Below, piece after piece: positions 42,361 to 52,181 of a stretch of DNA of 64,000 nucleotides. The stretch comes from Pictodentalium vernedei (lineage: Eukaryota > Mollusca > Scaphopoda > Dentaliida > Dentaliidae), in assembly GCA_031216915.1 (NCBI GenBank), contig CM062292.1, forward strand, positions 72,460,956 through 72,524,955. Reading direction: 5' to 3'. Under the pieces are notes generated by a model, which was not told where the DNA came from, searched no databases, and saw nothing but the letters and a program-made list of their open reading frames with translations. How positions within the stretch are numbered: position 1 is the first letter of the stretch; every line of letters begins with the position of its first letter. A program made the translations under genes and the position numbers.

Positions 42361-43164
42361 AATATGCGAGGGTAAAGTCAAAATTACTGCCTATTTTCAC
42401 GATATAATCAATGAATATGAAGGATAATAGGTACCGAGAAACGTTACGTGTCCCGCGCAGGTCAATATTATCATTCAGTGGCATGATTTATACAGTTAAA
42501 AAAATAGTCGACTATGAAAAATGATAGTAGACTATAGCACCTTACACCGGTTATTCGATTAACTGAATGGGTGAGACAGTCAAGTGTTTACAGACACAGT
42601 TTCTGAAACTCTGACATTGTTGATGTAAACTAAAAAAGTTAACTGCTTTTTTTTCCATGTGCTCGATTGATCATTTGCTGCAAATTGTAATTGCGATGGT
42701 GCATGAGAGCGATCGTGCACAATTAAAATGAAGGTCTGACGACAAAGAAACTGAACTTATAATTTTCCTCATAATTTTTACGAAATTCCACATTTTCAGA
42801 GCTAAAATGAGAAACACCTTACTGTCTTTAACTTCACTTAAGAATGATATTTCATCTCAGTACTACACAGAGAGGGCGGCTTTATACCAAACTTGCCATA
42901 GAGAAAGGTTTTTGTGGCGGTGGTCTGACTGGAAAAGTACAAGAGAAATCAATAGATAAATTTATATATGAACTCACTAGTATTTCACCCTTCACTGTGC
43001 TTCCAATCCACAAATCTGTCAATACGACATTTATGCCTACTCATTAATGCACTCGTTTATACACGCTTGGGTGGGTTGGGTTGAGGGGTGGCCCGGGTCG
43101 GCTGGGTGGAGTGAATGCGAGCCCAATTGGGCTTGTATCTGCTCGGCCAAGTTGATTTGGGTTG
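42361..43164. other. No gene recognised
   Basis: AT-rich; short frames at 42239-42484 (-) and 42844-43047 (+) have no signature. Confidence 0.4.
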
Positions 43165-43431
43165 ATTTCTTATCAACCTACCTTACAGTTGTTCACTACA
43201 GGCTTGCACTATAGTGGAAGACCCTAACTCGGATAAAATACTCTCTATTTTAATCTTTCCCAAGAGATTTGGGAAAGAAAAGTGGTGTAAAAACACCACA
43301 AAAAATAAGCCAAAACTGGGTCGAGTGCCATCGGTGCACACCCAGTAGGAGGCGCTCTTCTCTTAGTACAATTCCACGACTTCCGTTAACCAGTGCGCAA
43401 GCAGTTATCAAACCATTCTTTTTTTGTCCGC
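43165..43431 (+). repeat. DIRS left inverted terminal repeat
   Basis: Inverse complement of 48073-48340 with roughly 85% identity ('cccaagagatttgggaaag', 'aaaactgggtcgagtgccat', 'ttaaccagtgcgcaag'). Its outermost ~39 bp (43165-43203) are again inverted at 47911-47949. Confidence 0.88.
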
Positions 43432-43604
43432 GAAACGTGGAGGACGTGTCGCCATTTTGCATTACGAAACAGTGATAATTCAACTCGTTGATAATTTCTT
43501 TCCTGTGACTGGAATTATGGATCTGAAGATTGTATAATAACAGGACTGTGTTTTATATATTCTCGTTAATATTTTCAACCACATTTTCATTGAATTTTAT
43601 CTAT

Positions 43605-43971
43605 TTTATTTATTTATTTATTGATGTTTAAGGTCACATATTTATGCATAATGGCTAATCATGACCGTGACAGTTTGATGGGTGGAGGAAGCAGGAGTAC
43701 CCGGAGAGAACCACCGAGCAACGATGAGCAGCTGCCAGCTCCCCAACATCGTAACTCCGCACTGCAGCACAGGCAGGGTTAGATTGGTTGAAGACATGCG
43801 TACCATCGACGTGAAGTACACCTTAGTACACGGCGTCATCGTGCCCCCACATGGGCAATGGGGAGGAAGTGTCTTGCCCAAGGACACGACGCGGTTGCCG
43901 CAGGTGGGATTCAAACCGAGGACCGCTCGGCTTGCAGCCTGCACATCTACCTACTGAGCCACCACACACCC
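43605..43971 (-). mobile_element. tRNA-derived SINE with perfect 14-bp target duplication
   Basis: Minus strand: a tRNA-like head with A box (tggctcagtaggt, 43949-43961 inverted) and B box (ggtttgaatcc, 43907-43917 inverted). A body follows with 'cgtgtccttgggcaagacac', a string known from V-SINE-like central domains. The tail is 'gtgaccttaaacatcaataa' plus aata repeats. The target duplication tgaattttatctat is perfect at 43591-43604 and 43972-43985. It lies inside the DIRS element, so it is younger. RNA polymerase III transcription from the internal A/B boxes is expected for the family. Confidence 0.9.
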
Positions 43972-44394
43972 TGAATTTTATCTATATATTCCGATTTCGC
44001 ACTTGATTTTCGACATCGTGTCAATGCGGTTAGGACATAAAATTTTTCGGTTGATAATTTTTAATATTATTATTGGAGTTAGGTGTCAGTGAGGGACTGT
44101 ATGGACAGGATTTCTTCACCCTGTTGAGGGCTGAATTTCTGTTTTTTAGGTTCCTGTCAGCTGTCTGAGTTCTGCTGTGTACCCACCGGTTCTATTTTCT
44201 GCCACCTTTCTCTCGTAGTTGGGGGTGTTCTTCTACTTTCTGTATCTGTTGAGTTCACCTTTTTCTTCTACTGCTCTCACCTCTGTTATGTCCAGTTTGG
44301 TTCCTTTAGGGTAATGACTTTTGCCCTCGCTTTTGGTGCGTTCTCATGGCCCTTGCTCCCGCACCTGTGGGAGGGGGAGGGATGCTGTCGTTTT

Positions 44395-44580
44395 GGGGCC
44401 TCCCAACACGACCACATCTGGTGAGAGTTATACCCCCACCGTGGGAGATGTGCAGCTCCTCCTGCACCCGTGGGGGGGGCTGTCAATTTGGGGCCTCCCG
44501 ACACGACCACGTCTGGTGAGAGTTATACCCCTTTTGTGGGGGTTGTGCAGTTATTTTACCGTGGTGGATACTGCGGGAGC
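44395..44580 (+). repeat. Tandem duplication, 95-bp period, within DIRS
   Basis: 'ggggcctccc.acacgaccac' recurs at 44395 and 44490 together with 'tctggtgagagttatacccc'. Confidence 0.8.
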
Positions 44581-44699
44581 TGTTGGATGTCTGGTGAAGA
44601 GATGCTTTGTTCCGGGACTATGTGCCCTCTCCAGTCGACATCTGAGGCTGTCACTAGGGTTGTGACTCCTCCTTTGGAGGCCGAGCTAGGTTGCTCTTT

Positions 44700-47055
44700 C
44701 CCCTTTTCCGCCAGTTTCAACAGCTCCCGTCGTATCTGCTGCTACTGCTGTTCGGTCTACAACTTCTCAGTCACCGTTTTAGCCAGCCTCAGCCTTCCCT
44801 GACTTCAACTCGGCGAAGTCGGAAGTGGCTGCCGACCGAACCCCCTGTTGTGTCCTCTCCGCCGTCGAGCACAGCAGTTTTATCCCTGCAGGGGTCTGCA
44901 GAGATGTCTGGTAGTGCAGACATGGGGTATTGCAGGGTTTCCACTAGGGGAAACTTTGTGGGTCTGGTAGTTTAAAGAAAGTGAAACTCAGACGCCAAAG
45001 GCGTCTGCCGCACATGCTGAAGGCACGTGCGTATAGAGGGGGTTCTGAGGCCCCCCTGCCCCCCCCCCCCTCCCCCCCCCCCCCCACCCGGGAAATTTTG
45101 ATTTTTAGGTGCTCTCTGGGGCATTCTGGTCGCTAAAATGCTGAATAATTGAAGTGGAAAATATTTATTTTTTCCTCCTACAATTCTCTAAATTCCCACG
45201 GGACACACAATACTACATCTGGTCGAAGATTTCATAAAAATACAAACCCAAAACAACACAAAATCCACGAATCCTGACAGTGACTGCGATGCTTGACCTC
45301 AATTTTTTTATACAACCCGATATTCGAAAAGAACCATGATGCGGACGTGTGACGTCATGCACGTGCAATTACATCATTTATCACTCAAAATAAAAGGCAG
45401 TGATTTCGGACCAAACACAACAATTTGAGTCCGAAATGTTATAGGCGACGTTTAGGATTTGAACTTTGTTTCCCCCTCTCGTCTGGTGGTTGTAAAGTAT
45501 CAGGTTGTCGCCAGTAATAGTAAGCATAGTATACATAATTATGCCTATATTACATGGAAACAAAGGATCCTGAGTGTCGTTACGATACAGCATTGTGCTC
45601 AACATTTTAATCACCAGCTTTTCTGACTGATCATAGTATGATCGGCGGGGGGAATGGGTCCGGTCGATGGACCCGCAGCCGGTCTAGCGGAAACCCTGGG
45701 TATTGGCCTCAGTCTTCCCTGACTTCAACTTGGCGAAGTTGGATGGGGCTGCCGGCTGAACCCTCTACTGTGGTCTCTCAGCCGTCGAGTACCTCAGTTT
45801 TTCTCATTGGATTCGGATGTTCATGGTGGGGTCACCATGAGCTCTGTGGTGTTTCTGTCCACGCACTCTGGTCCCACGGCCAGTTTTGCGGGACCAACGC
45901 TTTTTGTGCAGCCTGGACCTTCTGTCCCGCAGAGGTCCGCGGCGACTCTCCTGAGTTTCTGCTCTGTAGATCCTCGGTATATGTCATACCCCAATTCACA
46001 TCTGCCTTCAGATGTTTTGGCTGCAGCCTGTCGCCCCGCGTCGGGTGTATTTGAGGATCGTGACCCTTCGCTGGTAAATGGGTCAGGAGTGAAGTCACTT
46101 CATCGGTTCGTTCCCACGTCGAACCGTTCCGACACAGTCAGTGAGCTTAGGAAAGCCCTCTCCTTGCTCACTTAGGTTCTGTCCAAGAGCCTTTTCTGTT
46201 GCTTCCAGCGAGGCTATGAGTGGTTTCCGGATGCCCCCTGTGGCACCGCCTCCCAGGATTGGAAACAGGTCGCTTTCTGATCCCCCTGGTGTGCCTACAC
46301 CATGGGAGGCGTGGCTGGTTTGCCCATCATGGGCTATGTGTCTTCCGACTCATGGGATGAGTCCGACATACCTGATGTCGAGAGCCAACAGTCTTCTGAC
46401 TTGGGGGCAGCTCTTGACTTTGTGTTTGGGTTCCTTCCAGATCTCAAACCGTCAAACCAGCCGACACTGTCAGCCCGGCTGCGATCATCGGTCGCGTGCC
46501 TACAGCCTGTGGAGCAACTTGCTTCTGGGCTGTGCCTGTCGGTACAGGTGGTTGAAGCTTTTACAGCTTTGGACTCTAAGCTGAGTTCCAAGGCTATGAA
46601 GACGTCGTTCTTCATCAGGGTTGACACTTCTTTTGCCTCCAGTGCGTTACTGTTCCTGCGATTCTGCCAATCAGTCAGTCTGCCAGATTTTGACGGTCTT
46701 GGATCTGGACTCCAACTCCCAAGCTGGCCATTTTTCATATGGAGACTCTGGAGTCCATGTTGGGCTTATCGGGAGAGATGCTGGAATGCTTTCTCTCTTC
46801 AATCACGTCGTCTCTGCTTTGCTGCTTATCTGCTCCCAGATAAGTTTGACGACGAACAGGTTTTTTGTGTGTGCTGTCCAAGGCACTCATGCTTCTTCTC
46901 ACACACATACCTGTAACACGGCTCATTTGGAATTAGTTCGCAGGGACATTGTGCTGGACACATGCCGTTCCCTTCTTGAGGGGGCAGTGCTCTCCAAGCT
47001 TGTTCGGCACTTTTCCTTGAAAAGGCCTAGGACTTTGCAGCTTACCCCAATATGA
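44700..47055 (+). pseudogene. DIRS Gag-like region, rearranged
   Basis: The best preserved part (46302-46916, then another frame to 47055) reads LASGLCLSVQVVEAFTALDS, LSSKAMKTSFFIRVDTSFAS followed by LLFLRF, and later LELVRRDIVLDTCRSLLEGA. It is helical and without a zinc knuckle, and sits where DIRS gag is expected. A ~40-bp block, 'cttccctgacttcaact.gg' onward, occurs at 44798 and again at 45716, so part of gag is duplicated about 920 bp apart. The interval 44976-45640 is unlike its surroundings (C-runs at 45061-45086, a tgacgtca site near 45350) and may be an unrelated insertion. At least one frameshift (near 46700). Function of the intact protein is inferred from position only. Confidence 0.55.
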
Positions 47056-47067
47056 TATCTTTCTTGG

Positions 47068-47793
47068 GTGCTGTTTTGCTTGGGGGCGCCGTTCGAGCCT
47101 TTTTCCCAGGTGGATATGCATTTTCTCACATACAAGACGGCTTTTCTGATGGCTTTTGCCTCCGCCAGACGGGTTAGTGAGCTTCACGCCCTCTCGGTTG
47201 ACCTGGCCTTTTTCTGGAGCTCTCCCACCAGTGTTATGTTTACCAGTGATTGCTCCTTTCTGGCCAAGAATCAGATACCGGAAACTATTCCGTCTCCTAT
47301 CTGTATCGGGACTCTTCCTTCTTTTGAGGGTAAGCACCCTTTGCTCTGTTCATTTGGAAGGGTAGGATCGATTTTCTGTCCCCTATTCCTGGTTCGACAG
47401 ACGATCTCTCCTGAATCCATTTCTCGATGGATTTGTCTTGCTATTCGTGCAGCTTCCCCTCGTCTAGCGACTGGTGATTGTATTACCAATCGTTTTTCTG
47501 CCACGAGGTGTGTGCATTGTCTACCTCCTGGGGCTTGTACTAACTCCGTCATGTTGCCGGATGTTATGCTGACAGCCTACTGGAGATATACTACTTTCTC
47601 CACTTATCTGCGACAGTTGCAGGTGCAGACAGAGGACCTTTGTTCCACGGGCCCTCTTTCTTCTGCTCAGGCTGTTGTCTATCCCAGCCATTCGGCTGCT
47701 TACAAGGTCAGTTCCAGCTCTGTGCTGTTACTGCCCTTTCTGTCTGTGCGTTGCACATCACCATACACCTCATCTCTCATTGTCTTTTACTAA
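47068..47793 (+). CDS. DIRS-type tyrosine recombinase (C-terminal catalytic part, degraded)
   Basis: The frame reads PFEPFSQVDMHFLTYKTAFL followed by ASARRVSELHALSVD, the signature first catalytic Arg block of DIRS YRs. It goes on with SPESISRWICLAIRAASPRL and LPDVMLTAYWRYTTFSTYLR followed by QL, the last holding the nucleophile Tyr. The usual H-x-x-R reads S-x-x-R here (SATR), so a catalytic His is missing, and this copy is probably inactive. An intact protein would integrate the circular DNA by site-specific recombination without target duplication. The downstream end runs into the internal complementary region. The listed start is not a normal Met context; the true protein begins further upstream or is fused to the upstream region. 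Confidence 0.82.
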   Translation: MLFCLGAPFEPFSQVDMHFLTYKTAFLMAFASARRVSELHALSVDLAFFWSSPTSVMFTSDCSFLAKNQIPETIPSPICIGTLPSFEGKHPLLCSFGRVGSIFCPLFLVRQTISPESISRWICLAIRAASPRLATGDCITNRFSATRCVHCLPPGACTNSVMLPDVMLTAYWRYTTFSTYLRQLQVQTEDLCSTGPLSSAQAVVYPSHSAAYKVSSSSVLLLPFLSVRCTSPYTSSLIVFY

Positions 47794-47910
47794 TGTTTGT
47801 GATGCTATGGTTTGATAGGCCTAGAGACCTCTTCCTCTGTCCACGGTTCCATTGTTGTTGAGTTATGTATGGATTGGTTATGTGATTCCCTCCATCCTAT
47901 TGTCTATTCA

Positions 47911-48000
47911 GCCTGTAGTAAACAATTGTAAGGTAGGTTGATAAGAAATTTAAATTTTATAGTAAATTTCCTTTCTTATTATACCTACCGCAATTGTTTA
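47911..48000 (+). repeat. DIRS internal complementary region
   Basis: 47911-47949 is the inverse complement of the left outer end (43165-43203, few mismatches) and 47947-48000 is the exact inverse complement of the right outer end (48309-48362). The two halves meet at 'aaatttaaa'. This head-to-head copy of both termini is the template used to complete DIRS ends. Confidence 0.9.
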
Positions 48001-48072
48001 CATGGAGGCCCTCCTGTCTTCTTATTCGGGTAAGAATCCTTCCTCCCCGCTAATCACATAACTCCTATATTG

Positions 48073-48362
48073 GCGGACTCAAAAGAATGGTTTGATGACT
48101 CCTTGTGCACTGGTTAACTGAAGTCGTGGAATTCTACTAAGAGAAGAGCGTCCCCTACTGGGAGTGCGCCGATGGCACTCGACCCAGTTTTGGCTTATTT
48201 TTTCATGGTGTTTTTACACCACTATTCTTTCCCAAATCTCTTGGGAAAGCTTAAAATAGAGACTATTTTATCTGAGTTTGGGTCTTCCACTGTAGTGCAA
48301 GCCTGTAGTAAACAATTGCGGTAGGTATAATAAGAAAGGAAATTTACTATAAAATTTAAATT
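48073..48362 (+). repeat. DIRS right inverted terminal repeat
   Basis: Inverse of the left repeat, with an extra outer extension (48309-48362) unlike the left end, as normal for DIRS1-like elements. Confidence 0.88.
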
Positions 48363-48814
48363 TTTGACCCAACTGATTTTGGAGTGAATATATATATATA
48401 GTATATATATTTATATGCTGAACACAAATAGTCGTCAAAGACAATTTAAATATGTATGTAAGCATGTTTGTGTTTCATATGTGTTTGTATGTCGTGCATG
48501 TGTATCAAATAGGCCTTACATCAAAACACTATAAGCGTTTTCATGTGTTTGGATCCATCTTTTCGTCATACATCTAGTATACTAGGAAATCTACCCAGAA
48601 ATCCTTCTCTTTTCTCTTTCTCTTCTTCTATCTCCTTTTCTCCCAGTCTCTATCCTTCTTCTTACATGCATTTTTTCTGTACATTAAAATGTGATATACT
48701 GTTAATCTGTTATTGTATATTTGCATGTATGTATATGTATTATATCTTCTCTTTTATTATTAATCAAAAAACAAAAAAATTACACAAATTAATCATAAAA
48801 GTGAAGGTTGAGAT

Positions 48815-49020
48815 GTATAGAACCCGAAAAATATATGCATTCAACTCACACAGTTGACAGCAGGCACCAGTGTTTCCTGGAAGTCTGCTACCGTATTCAT
48901 GCCAGAACTGATAATAAAATGATATTTCATGCAAACAACTCATGGGCAAATGTGCTTCAGATATCCAAAAACAAAGCCAGGCATTCAAAACACTTTAGGA
49001 TGCAGTGACAGGACTGCATT
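48815..49020 (+). repeat. Dispersed repeat K, copy 2 (frame preserved)
   Basis: Open frame 48808-49008 reads EKYMHSTHTVDSRHQCFLEV followed by CYRI. About 70-75% identical to 49313-49520 in inverse orientation and related to 7277-7400. Protein family unknown. Confidence 0.6.
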
Positions 49021-49312
49021 TTGTATTGAAGGTGGGTTCCCTGGCCGATGGACATGTGCATATCACACGTTGCCACATATTTTCATTGAAAAACAATCAA
49101 CTTATTCTAAGAAATTTAAACAGGTGTCATGATACAGTACAAGTAATATGGCAACTGTGCAATCTCTATATAATAATAGTGTGTAGTATTAAGTCGATCT
49201 TTCTCATTATTTGATTATAGATTGCATTTATATCAATGCTTTTTTCGGCACGATGACCTTTGACTGAAAATGTAAACAAAGACAGTAAAAACAAAGCCAA
49301 GAGTATTGGAAT

Positions 49313-49525
49313 TTACCCATGTACGCAGCTTTTGCTGTGTCTTGAAGAATTTTGATATCCTAGCTTTGTTCTTGGATATCTGAAGCACATTTGACCACGA
49401 GTTGTTCGCCTGAAATATTTTATCAATTCTGGTACATATATGTAGCAGACTTCCAGGAACCTTTGGTGCCTGCTGACAACTCTTGTGGTTAAATCCATAT
49501 ATTTTTCATGTTCTATGCACAACAT
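49313..49525 (-). repeat. Dispersed repeat K, copy 3 (frame preserved)
   Basis: Minus-strand frame of 70 codons reads EHEKYMDLTTRVVSRHQRFL followed by EVCY. It faces copy 2 across 290 bp, giving an inverted pair. Confidence 0.6.
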
Positions 49526-49639
49526 TCATTGTGATATATAATTTGTGTATACAATACAACCATCGTGGACTGGTCAATTTCCACGGTCGGGCAATATTTC
49601 CACGGAAGCAAAATAATATTAGACTCTGAACACTAATTA

Positions 49640-49715
49640 TAGGAATAATCTTCAAAAATTTAATGAATGAAGCCCAGGGTACAACCCGGTGCTTCATTAA
49701 TTAAAATTTTGCTGA
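49640..49715. repeat. Hairpin
   Basis: 'aaaatttaatgaatgaagc' and near inverse 'gcttcattaattaaaatttt' around the centre 'ccagggtacaacccggt'. Confidence 0.65.
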
Positions 49716-49873
49716 TTATGAATTTTGTATTTTGTTACCAAGTAAATGCATGCGTGGACATGGATTATGAACAGTCCACAGCAACTGTACTGTATTTAAT
49801 TTGAATTTTATGGAATATCAAAGGTGGGAATTTCAAAAGTAAACAAATTTCCCTTAATTATATAGCACTTCAA

Positions 49874-50111
49874 CCCTTTACCCAACGCAGACGATATCAA
49901 AATTTATTCTGAATATCATTTTTTCTAATTTGTTCAAAAATTTCAACAAAACCATATCATGTGACCTCTCATTGGAACGAGCTCAATGAGCTTGTTCCAA
50001 TGAGAGGTCACATGATATGGTTTTGTTGAAATATTTTGAAAAATTTAATTTTTTCAACTGCTAAATTTGCATATTACGCGGGCGGATGCGGGTGAGTCGT
50101 TAGGTAAAGGG
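49874..50111. mobile_element. piggyBac-like MITE, subfamily A, copy P2
   Basis: Ends CCCTTTACCCAACG and inverse; right flank TTAA (50112-50115), left flank TCAA. Central palindrome on 'tcatgtgacctctcattgga' with 'caacaaaaccatat' arms. 238 bp. Confidence 0.8.
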
Positions 50112-50502
50112 TTAAGTAGAATTCTGAGTAATTACATACTCGATTAACATCTCAATTTATTGATTTCAATTAACACAAGAGGATTCTGATAACTGTGGTT
50201 GTGTGAAAATGTGCCTCCTGCACTACACAACACACTGAAAAGAGAACTTAAATTTGACTGAAATTGTATTTCGGGTAATATATATGCTCCACACAAACAA
50301 ACTTCTCAGTTACTCCCTCATTTGCATGTTTAACCAAAATACTCTTGAAAACTCTACATATAAATACACCGATCAACACAAACACAGTAACTGGCTCAAA
50401 ATCATTAAGCCAAAAATTGGTCCGATTTGAGTAATAGTGAGTGTAAATTCTTGTTATTTTTGTCAGTGGAACTCCCATCTACAGAATGTGCTGTGTGCTA
50501 TA

Positions 50503-51553
50503 TAGTGTTGAAACGATTTTTCGACTAGTCGATGTCAATGTGATTAGTACTAAACAAACTTATTAACCGATTAGTGAATCACTCGTCGAATAGTCGCCTG
50601 AGTGTATTCTCTAAAGCCTTGACGTTTCCACTTTGTGTTCCTTTAAGAAATTTAATTTAATTTTATTAAAATTAATTCAGTGCATTCAATTTGTGGTGCG
50701 CCTTCGCACTCACACTTCTACATTGGAAACAAGAAGCTTCTCTTATTTTCAAGAAAATAGGTTAAATTACCAGGCAAAGATTCGAGATTCCATTTCACTG
50801 ATTAAAACACAAATGAGGTGTGCACGGTGTACCTGCAAAGTGTTGTGTCATTTTAATTAACGCTGACAGGCTGTGACAGTGGAAGTACATCTACAAATGT
50901 TCAGCTCTTTTAACACGTTCTTGTTTTGGGTAAATGTTGCTGTAATAAGATTGGTCAGAAAACAAAACGTCACATAATATAATGATATTTACTACTGAAT
51001 GAAGAGTAAAAACTTGCATTACGTAGTGCACATACTGACCAAACAAATCACACTGTTTGGTCACGTGATGTATTAAATATTCAATGAGACTATTGTCCAT
51101 AGTTTGTCTAGCTTTTCATTGGGGGTTGATTAAGTTATGCAGGTCATGGAACAATCATGTCATCAGAGTACACTTCTTCGGTGACCTGTTTTCTGCCTTC
51201 CAGGTTTTTTAGCCCAAGAACAGAAGTGCAGAAATTTCTCATTAGACCACAATATATAAGGGAATTTGGGGGAAAAGTTCAATTTCGCTTAAAAATATTT
51301 GACAGAACCGAATATTGGAACACCAAAGATTTATTTTTAGATAAATTTATTTTTTGCGGAACCAGTTGTTTGATCGTAAGGACATGGAGACATCGGCTTC
51401 CGAATGTCGCGTGGTTAGACCCATTGATTGTATCGTAATTTGGAAGCCACTTCAGCCAATGAATTTAGTTAAAACCACAGTTTTGTAGAATTTATTGCTT
51501 GGTTTAGCATCTGACATCGCATAACCGACTAGTCGAGTAATCGTCGACTACTA
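50503..51553. mobile_element. hAT-like non-autonomous element, degraded
   Basis: Left end TAGTGTTGAAACGATT then 'cgactagtcg'; right end 'cgactagtcgagtaatcgt' then 'actacta', an imperfect inverse. No clear 8-bp duplication. A related left end occurs at 60812. A 93-codon frame inside (51157-51438) has no transposase motif. Confidence 0.5.
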
Positions 51554-51689
51554 CATGGCGATTAACTTCCTGAATAAACACAATGTACAGCTTTCGGCCA
51601 AAACCTTCTTCAGGAAAATTATCGATACAGACTCTACATAATGACTTGCTGAATAAACACAATGTACAGTATGTCCAGTACATTGGTTT

Positions 51690-51935
51690 TGGCCGTCATG
51701 TTGGGTTGTTCCAATTTTTGTCAGGTTCTTGTCTTGTATGCACATGCAGAACACATGTTCCAATACACAGGCTTCTGGTGGTCTTGGTGATGAATGTTAC
51801 AGTACCTTGGCAGTAGTTTCTTGTTATGTCTTGGCTGTCTATATAGGCATCCAAGACTTCATTAGACACCACCACTAAGTCAAAGTATTACCTTTTTTTT
51901 ATCAAGGAGCAAAAATAAGTAGAATTTTCCAGTCC
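51690..51935 (+). repeat. Dispersed repeat Q, copy 2
   Basis: Matches 23790-23990 ('cttgtcttgtatg.ac', 'cagtaccttggcagt', 'aagtcaaagt.ttacct'). Confidence 0.6.
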
Positions 51936-51940
51936 TTTAA

Positions 51941-52181
51941 CCCTTTACCCAACGCAGACGGTATCAAAATTTATTATTTTAAATATCATCTTTTCAAATT
52001 TTTCAAAAAATTTCAACAAAACCATATCATGTGACCCCTCGTTGGAACGAGCTCAACGAGCTCGTTCCAACAAGGGGTCACATGATATGGTTTTGTTGAA
52101 ATTTTTTGAAAAATAATATTTTTTCAACTGCTGAATTTCAATATTACGTGGGCGGATGCGGGCGATTCATTGGGTAAAGGG
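51941..52181. mobile_element. piggyBac-like MITE, subfamily A, copy P3
   Basis: Perfect TTAA flanks (51937-51940, 52182-52185), CCCTTTACCCAACG end and inverse (right arm one base off), central palindrome with 'gagctcaacgagctc'. 241 bp. It shares the right TTAA with the next MITE. Confidence 0.88.

Larger units (their letters stand above)
43165..48362 (+). mobile_element. DIRS-type tyrosine-recombinase retroelement (RT-less copy)
   Basis: 5.2 kb bounded by inverted terminal repeats (43165-43431 and 48073-48362). It contains a Gag-like region, a DIRS-family recombinase (47068-47793) and an internal complementary region (47911-48000) that is the inverse of both outer ends joined together. That arrangement is diagnostic of DIRS1-like elements, which replicate through a circular intermediate and use YR rather than DDE integrase. 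No RT, RNase H or methyltransferase block is visible between Gag and YR. A SINE has inserted at 43605-43971. Confidence 0.85.

Noticed and set aside
43642..43957. Open frames of 91-100 codons on both strands
   Set aside because: They fall entirely within the tRNA-derived SINE, which is non-coding.
45281..45620. Possible tRNA or other structured RNA in the DIRS interior
   Set aside because: No cloverleaf or A/B box pair could be drawn; only CRE-like and AT-rich words are present.
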